From Andeanibacterium sp036384795 (lineage in GTDB: Bacteria > Pseudomonadota > Alphaproteobacteria > Sphingomonadales > Sphingomonadaceae): DNA of 58,274 nt. The stretch spans positions 1 through 58,274 of the forward strand of contig DASVLP010000018.1 in the NCBI GenBank assembly GCA_036384795.1, read 5' to 3'. Shown one piece after another: positions 17,467 through 26,212 of the stretch. The notes under the pieces were generated by a model. The model was not told the origin of the DNA. It was given only the letters and a program-made list of their open reading frames with translations, and searched no databases. A program made the translations under genes and the position numbers. How positions within the stretch are numbered: the first letter of the stretch is position 1; the number at the start of each line of letters is the position of its first letter.

Positions 17467-17745
17467 CTACGTCGGCGGGTATTGCTGCCGGGCGTGTACC
17501 AAGTTGACGATCTCAATCAGGTCATCCTGGACTCGATAGATTAGAATGTAGTTCGGATGTGCGAGGGCTTCTCGCGTCCCCGGTGCGCGACCAGAGTGAT
17601 ACATAAAGGGAAAGTCGAGCAGGCGCTGCGAGCAGGCGTCGATTTCCGATTGCAGTTTGCGAGCGGCGCCCTCGTTACGCTCGGCTATATAGTCAAGGAT
17701 TGCGTCCTGGTCTTCCAGCGCGGATTCAAGCCAGATGAGCCTCAA
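17467..17745 (-). CDS. Type II toxin, RelE/ParE family (TTG start)
   Basis: The 92-residue protein follows the ParE/RelE pattern: LIWLESALEDQDAILDYIAERNEGAARKLQSEI, then HSGRAPGTREALAHPNYILIYRVQDDLIEIVNLVHARQQYP, whose ending is characteristic of this toxin family. The only plausible start is TTG at 17745, overlapping the antitoxin stop as TTGA. A weak start coupled to antitoxin translation would keep toxin below antitoxin. The target (gyrase or ribosome-bound mRNA) is not shown by sequence. Confidence 0.87.
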   Translation of the reverse strand: MRLIWLESALEDQDAILDYIAERNEGAARKLQSEIDACSQRLLDFPFMYHSGRAPGTREALAHPNYILIYRVQDDLIEIVNLVHARQQYPPT

Positions 17746-17930
17746 CGCGCCTTCTTGCGCTTGGCGGCACGTTCAATGGTGGCTCGCGCCCGCGCCATGG
17801 CTTCCTCGTGCGGCACCGGAGGCCGGGGATCGGCCAACGACTTGACCACTTTGGCCTTCAGCCATTCGACGTACGCGGCTTCCTCTTCGGCAGAGCCGAA
17901 TTCCGAAATCAGGGGCGAGTATTCGTTCAT
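17742..17930 (-). CDS. Type II antitoxin, 'stability determinant' (StbD/RelB-like) type
   Basis: This is a 62-residue protein with ISEFGSAEEEAAYVEWLKAKVVKSLADPRPPVPHEEAMARARATIE. The pattern (SEF...E.A..Y..W...KV...L.DPRP..PH.E.M) is shared by antitoxins annotated as stability determinants paired with RelE/ParE toxins. It lacks an obvious N-terminal ribbon-helix-helix. It precedes the toxin and overlaps it by four bases. An inverted repeat is found 13 bases upstream of the ATG. Confidence 0.8.
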   Translation of the reverse strand: MNEYSPLISEFGSAEEEAAYVEWLKAKVVKSLADPRPPVPHEEAMARARATIERAAKRKKAR

Positions 17931-18258
17931 GCTGCGCAAAATACGCGAAAAGCCGTTCGCGCGCAAAGGCTTCCCGGTCCATTTCGGAGAAGATCGGGCG
18001 GCAGGCGCAACAAATTGCCCCAGCGGGTCCGCGTGAGAAGATACGTCAATCGCGATCGGGCTGTTATTGTTGGATTTGTTCTGCCAACGTTTCCGTCCCT
18101 GTCGCACCCCGTTTCCCAGCTTTCGGGTTCTCCCCGTGGCGAGTGTGAACATTGGGCCCGTTCGCCGCGCGGGGAAGGTTTTGTTGGCCGACCCCCTAGC
18201 GCCTTTCACCCGGTGCGGTTACATGGGCCGCCACGATTCTCCTTGGACGGGAACTGGA
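17931..18258. other. 328-bp divergent intergenic region before guaB
   Basis: The region separates the minus-strand antitoxin from guaB. Next to the antitoxin it holds the inverted repeat CGCGAA-N6-TTCGCG (17944-17961), a possible operator. The rest contains the guaB leader. I see no convincing -35/-10 pair, no RNA gene and no coding frame with family features. The alternative guaB start ATG 18223 falls inside it. Confidence 0.5.
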
Positions 18259-19725
18259 GTGGCCAACATCGACATCCCCACCGGCCTTACTTTCGACGAC
18301 GTGCTGCTGCGCCCGGCGGAGAGCGCGATCCTGCCTTCGATGGCGGACACCTCGACTCAGTTGACCCGTGGCATCCGGCTCAACATCCCGGTGATCTCGG
18401 CTGCGATGGACACCGTCACCGAAGCCGACATGGCGATCGTGATGGCGCAGATGGGCGGGATCGGCGTGCTCCACCGCAATCTGTCGATCAAGCAGCAGGT
18501 TGCCGCGGTGCGCCAGGTCAAACGCTTCGAAAGCGGGATGGTGGTGAACCCGATCACCATCACGCCCGAGGCGACCCTGGGCGACGCGCGCGAGATCATG
18601 CAGGCGAACCGGATCAGCGGCATTCCGGTGGTCGAGGCGAACGGCAAATTGGTCGGCATCCTCACCAACCGCGACGTGCGTTTCGCCGACAATCCGACAC
18701 AACCCGTGCGCGAACTGATGACGCACGAGAACCTCGCGACCGTGCGCGCCGGCGTGACGCAGGACGAAGCGCGGCGGCTGCTCCACCAGCGGCGGATCGA
18801 GAAGCTGCTGGTGGTCGACGACGATTACCGCTGCGTCGGGCTGGTCACGGTGAAGGACATCGAGAAGGCGGTCACTTATCCCGAGGCAACCAAGGACGCC
18901 GCCGGGCGCCTGCGGGTCGCCGCCGCGAGCACGGTGGGCGACAAGGGCTTCGAGCGCACCGAGGCGCTGATCGAGGCCGAATGCGACGTGGTGGTGATCG
19001 ATACCGCCCACGGCCACAACGTCGAGGTATCGCGCGCAGTCGAGCGAGTTAAGAAGCTGTCGAACTCGGTGCAGGTTATCGCCGGCAACGTCGCGACCGC
19101 CGAGGCGACCAAGGCGCTGATCGATGCCGGCGCGGATGCGGTGAAGGTCGGCATCGGCCCCGGCTCGATCTGCACCACGCGGATCGTCGCCGGCGTTGGG
19201 GTGCCGCAGCTCACCGCGATCATGGAAAGCGCCGCGGAAGCGGCGAAGAGCGGCGTGCCGGTGATCGGCGACGGCGGGCTCAGGACTTCGGGCGATGCGG
19301 CCAAGGCGCTCGCCGCGGGCGCCTCGAGCGTGATGATCGGCTCATTGCTCGCCGGCACCGAGGAAGCGCCGGGCGAGACGTTCCTCTACCAGGGCCGCAG
19401 CTACAAGAGCTATCGCGGGATGGGCTCGGTCGGCGCGATGGCGCGCGGCAGCGCCGACCGCTATTTCCAGCAGGACATCAAGGACCAGATGAAGCTGGTG
19501 CCCGAGGGGATCGAGGGCCAGGTGCCGTTCAAGGGCCCGGCGAAGGACGTGATCCACCAGCTGGTCGGCGGGGTCAAGGCGGCGATGGGCTACACCGGCG
19601 CGGCGACGATTCCGGAGCTGCAACAGCGCGGCAAGTTCATCCGCATCACCAATTCGGGCCTCGCCGAGAGCCATGTGCACGACGTCAGCATCACGCGGGA
19701 AGCGCCGAATTATCCGACGCGCTAA
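18259..19725 (+). CDS. guaB: IMP dehydrogenase
   Basis: GuaB oxidises IMP to XMP with NAD+, the committed step of guanine nucleotide synthesis. The protein contains the (beta/alpha)8 barrel with two inserted CBS domains (about residues 90-205: PITITPEATLGDAREIM and MTHENLATVRAGVTQDEA). The catalytic Cys lies in GPGSICTTRIV and the flap in SYRGMGSVGAM. GTG at 18259 gives 488 residues and puts the catalytic Cys at 305, the same length and number as the E. coli enzyme. ATG at 18223 would add 12 residues and cannot be excluded. A methyltransferase gene follows after three bases. Confidence 0.95.
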   Translation: MANIDIPTGLTFDDVLLRPAESAILPSMADTSTQLTRGIRLNIPVISAAMDTVTEADMAIVMAQMGGIGVLHRNLSIKQQVAAVRQVKRFESGMVVNPITITPEATLGDAREIMQANRISGIPVVEANGKLVGILTNRDVRFADNPTQPVRELMTHENLATVRAGVTQDEARRLLHQRRIEKLLVVDDDYRCVGLVTVKDIEKAVTYPEATKDAAGRLRVAAASTVGDKGFERTEALIEAECDVVVIDTAHGHNVEVSRAVERVKKLSNSVQVIAGNVATAEATKALIDAGADAVKVGIGPGSICTTRIVAGVGVPQLTAIMESAAEAAKSGVPVIGDGGLRTSGDAAKALAAGASSVMIGSLLAGTEEAPGETFLYQGRSYKSYRGMGSVGAMARGSADRYFQQDIKDQMKLVPEGIEGQVPFKGPAKDVIHQLVGGVKAAMGYTGAATIPELQQRGKFIRITNSGLAESHVHDVSITREAPNYPTR

Positions 19726-19728
19726 GCG

Positions 19729-20910
19729 ATGACTCCCGCTGCGCGCGTGCAAGCGGCAATCGAGCTGCTCGACCAGATCATCGTCGGGGCGCGACAGGGC
19801 GGAGCGCCCGCCGACCGCATCGTGGCGGACGGTTTTCGAGCCCGCCGCTACGCCGGAAGCAAGGACCGCCGCGCGATCCGCGAGCTGGTATATGCGGCGA
19901 TCCGTGCGTGCGGACCGGTGCCCTCGAGCGGACGCGCGGCGATGTTGCGGCTGGCGCAAATCGAGGCGTCGATCGCGGGGCTGTTCGACGGTTCGGTTTA
20001 CGGGCCCCCGGCGATCGGGCCGGACGAACAGGCCGCCGCGGGCGGCATCGCGCCCGAATGGCTCGAGCAGGCGCTCGCCGCAGCCGGGATCGCCGGCGAG
20101 GAAGCCGCCGCCCTGCTCGCCCGCGCGCCGCTCGACGTGCGGGTGAACACGCTCAAGGCCGCGCGCGACACGCTCGAACTGCCTGCAGCAGCCGAACCGC
20201 TCCCCGCGCCCAATGGCCTGCGCTTCCTCCACGGCACCCAGGCCGAGCAATGGGACGCCTATCGCGACGGCCGGATCGAGGTGCAGGATTGCGGCAGCCA
20301 GCTCGCCTGCGTGGCGGCAGCCGCACGGCCAGGGGAGACGGTGATCGACTTGTGCGCCGGCGCCGGGGGCAAGACCCTAGCGCTCGCCGCCGCGATGCAG
20401 AACACCGGCCTGCTGATCGCGAGCGACACCGACCGTGCACGGCTTTCGCGCCTCGAACCCCGCGCCGAGCGAGCGGGGGCGGCGATCGCCGGAACCGTGT
20501 TGCTCGATCCGGGAAAGGAGCTGGAGGCGCTTTGGGAATGGCGGGCAAAGGCCGACCTCGTGCTGGTCGACGCGCCGTGTTCGGGCACCGGCACCTGGCG
20601 GCGCAATCCCGAGGCGCGCTGGCGGCTGAGCGAAAAACGGCTCGGGCAAGTTCTCCGGACCCAGGGCCATCTGCTTGAGATCGCAGCGGAACTGGTGAAG
20701 CCCGGCGGACGGATCGCCTACGTCGTGTGCTCATTGCTCGATTGCGAAGGGGCTGAGCGGATCGAGCGCTTTCTCCAGGCTCATCCCGGTTGGCGCGCCG
20801 CCCCGCCGGCCCTCCCGCTGGGCCGCGCGCACGGGCCCGGCTGGCGGCTGACCCCGTTCCACGACGGCACGGACGGATTTTTCATCGCCCAACTATCGGG
20901 GCCATGTTAG
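19729..20910 (+). CDS. RsmB/NOP-family RNA (cytosine-5) methyltransferase
   Basis: This 393-residue SAM-dependent enzyme methylates cytosine C5 in RNA, probably 16S rRNA. The N-terminal part (about 1-130) resembles the NusB-like RNA-binding region of RsmB, in shortened form. The SAM site is VIDLCAGAGGKTLALAAAM. C284 in DAPCSGTGTWRRNPEARW and C334 in VVCSLLD are the two active-site cysteines of the family, the second being the usual nucleophile. It lies three bases after guaB and is probably co-transcribed with it. Confidence 0.88.
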   Translation: MTPAARVQAAIELLDQIIVGARQGGAPADRIVADGFRARRYAGSKDRRAIRELVYAAIRACGPVPSSGRAAMLRLAQIEASIAGLFDGSVYGPPAIGPDEQAAAGGIAPEWLEQALAAAGIAGEEAAALLARAPLDVRVNTLKAARDTLELPAAAEPLPAPNGLRFLHGTQAEQWDAYRDGRIEVQDCGSQLACVAAAARPGETVIDLCAGAGGKTLALAAAMQNTGLLIASDTDRARLSRLEPRAERAGAAIAGTVLLDPGKELEALWEWRAKADLVLVDAPCSGTGTWRRNPEARWRLSEKRLGQVLRTQGHLLEIAAELVKPGGRIAYVVCSLLDCEGAERIERFLQAHPGWRAAPPALPLGRAHGPGWRLTPFHDGTDGFFIAQLSGPC

Positions 20911-20969
20911 GTGTTCATGTTGTGGCTAAGCGAGGCCGACTAACCCTGCCCGCCCTTAAGGAGTTCGCG

Positions 20970-21476
20970 ATGCGTTATTTTCCCGCCGCCGTTGCCCTTT
21001 CGCTGCTGGGCGCCGTGACCGCCAGCATCGGGCAGGCCGCGCCGCATCAGGCGGATCCGCGCGCGGTGGAGCTGGTGGCGCAAGGCAAGGCGCAACTTGC
21101 CGCGGGCAACGTCCAGGAAGCGCAGGATTCGTTCGAGGCTGCACTGGCGGTCGACCCGGCATATTCCGCGGTATATCTCCAGCTCGCCGAGGCGGCGCGG
21201 CGGGAAGGGCTGCAAGGCAAGGCGATCCACTATTACCAGCAGGCGCTGGCGAAAGAGCCGAACAACATCGTCGCGATCTCGGGCGAGGGCGAGGCAATGG
21301 TCGCGAAAGGCGCCGTCGCCAAGGCCAAGGAGAACCTCGCCAAGCTGAAATCGATCTGCGGCGACAAGTGCGGGGAGACGCAGCAGCTCGCCGCCGCGAT
21401 CGCCGCGGGCCCGCCGCAGCAGAAAGTGCTGACCGCCGAGGCGGTGACTCCGGACGCGACGGTGACGCAGAAGTAA
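20970..21476 (+). CDS. Exported TPR-repeat protein
   Basis: The 168-residue product begins with a signal peptide (YFPAAVALSLLGAVTASIGQAA). Two to three tetratricopeptide repeats follow: AVELVAQGKAQLAAGNVQEAQDSFEAAL, then AVYLQLAEAARREGLQGKAIHYYQQAL. CGDKCG carries two cysteines. TPRs mediate protein contacts in the periplasm; the partner is unknown. AAGGAG seven bases before the ATG decides the start. The gene is convergent with rppH, three bases between stops. Confidence 0.8.
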   Translation: MRYFPAAVALSLLGAVTASIGQAAPHQADPRAVELVAQGKAQLAAGNVQEAQDSFEAALAVDPAYSAVYLQLAEAARREGLQGKAIHYYQQALAKEPNNIVAISGEGEAMVAKGAVAKAKENLAKLKSICGDKCGETQQLAAAIAAGPPQQKVLTAEAVTPDATVTQK

Positions 21477-21479
21477 CCG

Positions 21480-21965
21480 TCAGATCAGGTCGCGGAACAT
21501 CTCCAGCACCGCCCGATAGACCCGCTTCTTGAACGGCACGATCAGGTCCGGAAGCTGTTCCGGATCGACCCACTTCCACTCGCAGAATTCGGGCGGATCG
21601 TGTGCTTCGAGGTCGATGTCGGCGTCGCTGCCGGTGAAGCGCATCAGCAGCCAGTGCTGGCGCTGGCCGCGGTACTTGCCCTTCCACAGCTTGCCGAGCA
21701 GCTCGGGCGGCAGATCGTAGAACAGCTCTTCCTTGCCGCGCGAAATCAACCGCACCGCGGCTTCGGTCACGCCGGTTTCCTCGGCAAGCTCGCGGTAGCC
21801 GGCGGCGAGCACGTCCTCGCCGGGGTCCATCCCGCCCTGCGGCATCTGCCAGGCATCGCCTTCCTTGTTGTCGATGCGCTTGCCGACGAACACCTTGCCT
21901 TCGGCATTGACCAGCATCACCCCTACGCACGGGCGGTAGGGGAGGGTGCCTTGGTTGTCGCTCAT
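21480..21965 (-). CDS. rppH: RNA pyrophosphohydrolase (Nudix)
   Basis: RppH removes pyrophosphate from the 5' end of mRNA and triggers decay. The 161-residue protein has the start YRPCVGVMLVNAEGKVFVGKRID and the Nudix box in GGMDPGEDVLAAGYRELAEE. RGQRQHWLLMRFTG and CEWKWVDPEQLPDLIVPFKKRVY are characteristic of alphaproteobacterial RppH. Its ATG overlaps the stop of the upstream alpha/beta hydrolase gene as ATGA, so it is translationally coupled. Confidence 0.92.
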   Translation of the reverse strand: MSDNQGTLPYRPCVGVMLVNAEGKVFVGKRIDNKEGDAWQMPQGGMDPGEDVLAAGYRELAEETGVTEAAVRLISRGKEELFYDLPPELLGKLWKGKYRGQRQHWLLMRFTGSDADIDLEAHDPPEFCEWKWVDPEQLPDLIVPFKKRVYRAVLEMFRDLI

Positions 21966-22966
21966 GCGGTCCTTTCGAGCATCGACTTGGCCGCGGCAAT
22001 GATAGCAAGCACGTCGGCCTGGGCGCCAGAGATCGCCTTCCTCAACTGAACGAAGCCGTGGATCGTTCCGGCGATTTCGAGATAGGTGGTATCGACACCC
22101 GCATTGACCAGGGCGGCGGCGAACGCGCGGCCGGAATCGCGTAGCGGATCGAGCCCGGCGGTGGCGAGCACGGTGGGCGGCAAGCCGGCGATCGGCCCGT
22201 GTATCGGCCGCGCGCGGCGGTCGGTCGGATCCGCGCGATAGGCTTCGTCGAAAAAGTCGATCGCCGACAACGTCAGCAGATAGTCTTCGCACAATTGATT
22301 GAAACTGGGATGCGAGCGGATGTCGTCGGTCGGCGGATAGATCGGCACCTGCATGATCACCGGCACCGCGGCCGGCGCGAGCAGCAGCGACTGCGAGACG
22401 ACGATCGCCAGGTTGGCGCCCGCGCTGTCGCCCATCGTGATCAGGCCGGTGACCTGCCGGCCGATTTCCGCCGGGCTTGCCGCCAGCCAGCGAGCCGCGG
22501 CTTCGGCATCGTCGGGCGCCGCGGGGAACGGGTGTTCGGGGGCGAGGCGGTATTCGACCGAGACCACCGGCAGGTCCATCGTGGCTGCGATCTCGGTGCA
22601 CCAGGGATGGGCCGTGGCGATCCCGCCCGCGACGAACCCGCCGCCATGAAAATAGACGATCAGCGGCCCGGGCCCGCGTTCGGCCCGCGCGTCGTAGAAC
22701 CTCAACGGGATTTCGCCTGCAGGCCCCGGACAGGCGAGGTCCCTTACCACCGCCAGCGCGCGCGGCGGCGGTTCCGCCAGTGCGGTGAGCCCCGCCATTC
22801 CGGCGCGCGTTTCGGAGAGCGGCACGTCGCGCATGTCGGGCTGGTTCATCCCCGCGAGCATCGCCAGGAACGCGCGCACATCGTCGCGCACGAAAGGTTG
22901 GCCGGAGCCGGTTTCGCTGCTGTTTTCCACTGTCACCCGATAAGGCTGCGCGTCATCCATTTCCAT
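21962..22966 (-). CDS. Alpha/beta hydrolase, hormone-sensitive lipase-like family
   Basis: The 334-residue esterase-like enzyme has the HSL-family oxyanion motif YFHGGGFVAGG, the nucleophile elbow GDSAGANL, an acid in TAGLDPLRDSGRAF and a histidine in GTIHGFVQLRKA, completing a Ser-Asp-His triad. Substrates in this family are short acyl esters; the natural one is unknown. The start may be ATG 22966 or ATG 22960. The stop overlaps the rppH start. The gene is divergent from korA, and a 12-bp palindrome lies between them. Confidence 0.88.
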   Translation of the reverse strand: MEMDDAQPYRVTVENSSETGSGQPFVRDDVRAFLAMLAGMNQPDMRDVPLSETRAGMAGLTALAEPPPRALAVVRDLACPGPAGEIPLRFYDARAERGPGPLIVYFHGGGFVAGGIATAHPWCTEIAATMDLPVVSVEYRLAPEHPFPAAPDDAEAAARWLAASPAEIGRQVTGLITMGDSAGANLAIVVSQSLLLAPAAVPVIMQVPIYPPTDDIRSHPSFNQLCEDYLLTLSAIDFFDEAYRADPTDRRARPIHGPIAGLPPTVLATAGLDPLRDSGRAFAAALVNAGVDTTYLEIAGTIHGFVQLRKAISGAQADVLAIIAAAKSMLERTA

Positions 22967-23016
22967 CGGGATATTGGCGAGGGCACAGAAAAACTTGATT
23001 GCCGGTGCCGAACCGC

Positions 23017-23028
23017 GCACCTAGGTGC
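23017..23028. promoter_or_regulatory. 12-bp perfect palindrome between divergent genes
   Basis: GCACCTAGGTGC is a perfect palindrome located between the alpha/beta hydrolase gene and korA, 45 bases before the korA start. It could be an operator for either gene. No regulator gene is adjacent, so this is a weak call. Confidence 0.3.
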
Positions 23029-23073
23029 ACGCCACACTGATTTCGCGCGTTCCCACGCGCCGAGGACTTTAGA

Positions 23074-25038
23074 ATGGCAACTCTCGCGGTTGAGGATCAG
23101 GCCCCTGTGACGGCGCCCGAGGCGGTAGTCGTCCGCTTCGCCGGCGACAGCGGCGACGGCATGCAATTGACCGGCGGACAGTTCACCCTGTCGACCGCGC
23201 TCGCCGGCAACGACCTGGCGACGTTCCCCGATTTCCCCGCCGAGATCCGCGCACCGCAAGGCACGTTGTTCGGCGTCAGCGCGTTCCAGATCAACTTTGG
23301 CAGCCGTCAGATCGACACCGCGGGCGACGCGCCCGACGTGCTCGTCGTGATGAACCCGGCCGCGCTCAAGGTGAACCTCGCCTCGATCAAGCCCGGCGGG
23401 CTGATCGTCGCCGACACCGGCGCGTTCTCGCCGCGCAACCTCGAGAAGGCGAAGTACGACGCGAATCCGCTCGAGGATGGCAGCCTCGCGCAATGGCAGG
23501 TATTAGCGTTCGACATCAGCGCGCTGACGATGGAGGCGGTCAAGCCGTTCGGGCTCGGCAACAAGGAAGCGCTGCGCTGCAAGAACATGTGGACGCTGGG
23601 GCTGGCGCTGTGGATGTTCGACCGCGACCGTCAGCCGATCGTCGACTGGCTGCACGGCAAGTTTTCCAAGGCGCCCGAGCTGGCCGAAGCGAATATCGCC
23701 GCGCTCAACGCCGGGCACGCTTATGGCGAGACGGCCGAGCTTTCCGGGCCGCTCAAGCAGCTTCACCTCGATCCGGTGCCGAGCCCGGCCGGGCTCTATC
23801 GCACCGTCACCGGCGCCGAGGCGGTCTCGCTCGGGCTGGTTGCGGGCGCGCAGCTTGCGAACCTGCCGATGTTCTTCGGCGGCTACCCGATCACGCCGGC
23901 TTCGGCGATCCTCCACCACCTCGCGCGGATGAAGGAATTCGGCGTCACCACCTTCCAGGCCGAAGACGAGATCGCCGCGATCTGCGCCGCGATCGGGGCG
24001 TCCTATGCCGGGCAGTTGGGCGTCACCTCGTCGAGCGGCCCCGGCATTGCGCTGAAGGGCGAGGCGATGGGCCTCGCGATCATGACCGAGCTGCCGCTGG
24101 TGATCGTCAACAGCCAGCGCGGGGGTCCGTCGACCGGCCTGCCGACCAAGACCGAGCAGAGCGACCTCTACCAGGCGGTCTACGGCCGCAACGGCGATGC
24201 GCCGATGCCGGTGATCGCCGCGCGCAGCCCGGCCGACGTGTTCGAATGCGCGATCGAGGCGGTGCGGGTCGCGGTGCAGTACATGACCCCGGTGATGCTA
24301 TTGACCGACGGCTATATCGCCAACGCCGCCGAGCCATGGCGCGTGCCGGACCCGAGCACTTTCGCGCCGTTTCCGGTCGAGTTCCTCGAAGAAAAGAACG
24401 CCGGCGACCAATTGCTCCCCTACAAGCGCGATGAAAAGGGCGCGCGGCCGTGGATCAAGCCGGGCACACCCGGCCTGATGCACCGCATCGGCGGGATCGA
24501 GAAGCATATCGAGACCGGCAACATCGACTATTCGCCGAGCAACCACCAGGCGATGACCGACGCGCGCAAGGCCAAGATCGATGGCGTCGCGGTGCCCGAC
24601 CAGGACGTCGCGCTGGGCGAGACGACCGGCCGCCTCGCGGTGGTCGGCTGGGGCTCGACCTTCGGCCCGATCCACCAGGCGGTGCGCCGCGCGCGGGCCA
24701 AGGGCCTCGCGGTCAGCCACATCCACGTGCGCCACGTCTGGCCGCTGCCGGGCAATCTCGGCGAACTGCTCAAGGGCTTCGACCGCGTGCTGGTGCCCGA
24801 AATGAACACCGGCCAGTTCAAGACCGTGCTGCGCGACCAGCTGCTGGTCGACGCGCAAAGCCTGACCAAGACCAGCGGCCAACCGTTCGCCATCGCCGAG
24901 CTGGAAGAGGCGATCGCGAAGTTCTTCGACGGCATTCCGAACAACGAAGGCGGCGAAGTCCCGGCCAACGTCACCCAGATGCCCGAGCCGCGTTCGGGCT
25001 ATGACGACGGTTCGCTCAAGCGGGGGGCGGAATCGTGA
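23074..25038 (+). CDS. korA: 2-oxoacid:acceptor oxidoreductase, alpha subunit (fused gamma-alpha)
   Basis: This subunit and KorB oxidatively decarboxylate a 2-oxoacid, probably 2-oxoglutarate, to the acyl-CoA with ferredoxin as acceptor. The 654-residue protein starts with the gamma domain (VVRFAGDSGDGMQLTGGQFT, TFPDFPAEIRAPQGTLFGVS). The alpha/pyrimidine-binding region follows, with GGYPITPASAILHHLARMKEFGVTTFQAEDEIAAI and VNSQRGGPSTGLPTKTEQSDL. A C-terminal transketolase-like domain has GRLAVVGWGSTFGP. GAGG lies before the ATG. The enzyme may run alongside or replace the lipoate-dependent 2-oxoglutarate dehydrogenase; that is inference. Confidence 0.93.
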   Translation: MATLAVEDQAPVTAPEAVVVRFAGDSGDGMQLTGGQFTLSTALAGNDLATFPDFPAEIRAPQGTLFGVSAFQINFGSRQIDTAGDAPDVLVVMNPAALKVNLASIKPGGLIVADTGAFSPRNLEKAKYDANPLEDGSLAQWQVLAFDISALTMEAVKPFGLGNKEALRCKNMWTLGLALWMFDRDRQPIVDWLHGKFSKAPELAEANIAALNAGHAYGETAELSGPLKQLHLDPVPSPAGLYRTVTGAEAVSLGLVAGAQLANLPMFFGGYPITPASAILHHLARMKEFGVTTFQAEDEIAAICAAIGASYAGQLGVTSSSGPGIALKGEAMGLAIMTELPLVIVNSQRGGPSTGLPTKTEQSDLYQAVYGRNGDAPMPVIAARSPADVFECAIEAVRVAVQYMTPVMLLTDGYIANAAEPWRVPDPSTFAPFPVEFLEEKNAGDQLLPYKRDEKGARPWIKPGTPGLMHRIGGIEKHIETGNIDYSPSNHQAMTDARKAKIDGVAVPDQDVALGETTGRLAVVGWGSTFGPIHQAVRRARAKGLAVSHIHVRHVWPLPGNLGELLKGFDRVLVPEMNTGQFKTVLRDQLLVDAQSLTKTSGQPFAIAELEEAIAKFFDGIPNNEGGEVPANVTQMPEPRSGYDDGSLKRGAES

Positions 25039-25046
25039 TTGCCTGT

Positions 25047-25128
25047 CGTCATCCCGGCGAAAGCCGGGATCGCTGGCCTCTTGGTCCAGCCTGGCGGACA
25101 GCGGTCCCGGATCAAGTCCGGGACGACG
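25047..25128. repeat. REP-like composite palindrome between korA and korB
   Basis: Two hairpins are nested in an imperfect outer palindrome. The first is ATCCCGGC-GAAA-GCCGGGAT (25051-25070), an 8-bp stem with a GAAA tetraloop. The second is TCCCGGA-TCAAG-TCCGGGA (25105-25123). The outer ends CGTCATCCCGG and CCGGGACGACG pair with one mismatch. This is the common alphaproteobacterial REP type. Within the operon it could protect or pause the korA transcript. Confidence 0.8.
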
Positions 25129-25138
25129 GAGCGATTTC

Positions 25139-26173
25139 ATGAACGACATGACCCCCATCCAGACCACGCTCAAGGACTGGGAATCGGACCAGGAAGTCCG
25201 CTGGTGCCCGGGCTGCGGGGACTATGCGATCCTCAAGGCGGTGCAGCGCACGCTGCCGATGGTCGGGGCGGACCCCAAGAACACCGTGTTCGTCAGCGGC
25301 ATCGGCTGCTCGAGCCGATTCCCGTATTACGTCGAGAGCTACGGCTTTCACACGATCCACGGCCGCGCGCCGGCGTTCGTGACCGGGATCAAGCTCGCCA
25401 ATCCCGAGCTCGACGTGTGGATGGTGACCGGCGACGGCGACGGGCTGTCGATCGGCGGCAACCACCTGATGCATATCCTTCGGCGCAACGTGAACGTGCA
25501 GATCATGCTGTTCAACAACGAGATCTACGGCCTCACCAAGGGCCAGTTCTCGCCGACCAGCCGGCTCGGCACCAAGAGCCCGTCGACGCCGCTCGGCTCG
25601 TTCGACCGCCCGGCGCAGCCGTGCGCCTTCGCGCTCGGTTCGGGCGCGCGGTTCGTCGCGCGCGGCTTCGACGTGTCGAAGAACCTGCCCGAAGTGCTCA
25701 AGGCCGCGCACGCCCACCAGGGCGCGGCGTTCGTCGAGATCTTCCAGAACTGCATCGTCTACAATGCCGACGTGTTCGACGGCTTTGCCGCGCCCAAGGG
25801 CGCCGAGGACCGGCAGCTGTGGCTGGCCGACGGTCTGCCGATGCTGTTCGCCGGCGGAACCAAAGGGATAGCGCTCGATCTTGAGACGCTTTCGCTGCGG
25901 GTGGTCGATGTGGTGGGCGGCGATTGGCAGGGTGCCGGCGTGATCGTCCACAACGTGAAGAACCGCGCGATCGCGCACATGCTGGTGGAAATGCCGTTCG
26001 GCGAGTTCCCGATGGCATTGGGCGTGCTCTACGACGACCCGCGGCCTACGTTCGAAAGCGCCGTCGCCGCCGAGCGGGCGCAGGCCGTCGCGGGCAAGAC
26101 CCCAGACCTCGCCAAGCTCCTCTCGCGCGGCCAGACGTGGACGGTGGGCGAAACCGCGGCCGATCCGATTTAG
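25139..26173 (+). CDS. korB: 2-oxoacid:acceptor oxidoreductase, beta subunit (TPP-binding)
   Basis: KorB holds the thiamine diphosphate of the 2-oxoacid:ferredoxin oxidoreductase. The 344-residue protein has VRWCPGCGDYAILKAV and GIGCSSRFPYYVESYGFHTIHGRA, providing cysteines for the [4Fe-4S] cluster. The TPP/Mg site is GDGDGLSIGGNHLMHILRRN with NNEIYGLTKGQFSPTS. The C-terminal region (DLAKLLSRGQTWTV) is typical. ATG at 25139 follows the REP-like element with no strong ribosome binding site, so expression may depend on read-through from korA. Confidence 0.94.
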   Translation: MNDMTPIQTTLKDWESDQEVRWCPGCGDYAILKAVQRTLPMVGADPKNTVFVSGIGCSSRFPYYVESYGFHTIHGRAPAFVTGIKLANPELDVWMVTGDGDGLSIGGNHLMHILRRNVNVQIMLFNNEIYGLTKGQFSPTSRLGTKSPSTPLGSFDRPAQPCAFALGSGARFVARGFDVSKNLPEVLKAAHAHQGAAFVEIFQNCIVYNADVFDGFAAPKGAEDRQLWLADGLPMLFAGGTKGIALDLETLSLRVVDVVGGDWQGAGVIVHNVKNRAIAHMLVEMPFGEFPMALGVLYDDPRPTFESAVAAERAQAVAGKTPDLAKLLSRGQTWTVGETAADPI

Positions 26174-26176
26174 AAT

Positions 26177-26206
26177 TTTCGCGCAAAGACGCGAAGACGC
26201 TAAGGG
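26177..26206 (+). repeat. Left arm of inverted repeat flanking the GxxExxY pseudogene
   Basis: This 30-base arm starts three bases after the korB stop. It is built of 8-base purine-rich units (CAAAGACG, CGAAGACG, CTAAGGGG). Its reverse complement recurs at 26609-26638 with only two mismatches, at the G/T that distinguishes GAAG from TAAG in two adjacent units. It immediately precedes the pseudogene start. Confidence 0.8.
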
Positions 26207-26212
26207 GGAGGC

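Noticed and set aside
17931..18258. Riboswitch or leader peptide before guaB
   Set aside because: No conserved purine-riboswitch core or short coding leader could be seen.
25047..25128. Terminator between korA and korB
   Set aside because: No T-tract follows and both subunits are needed together; the REP-like architecture fits better.
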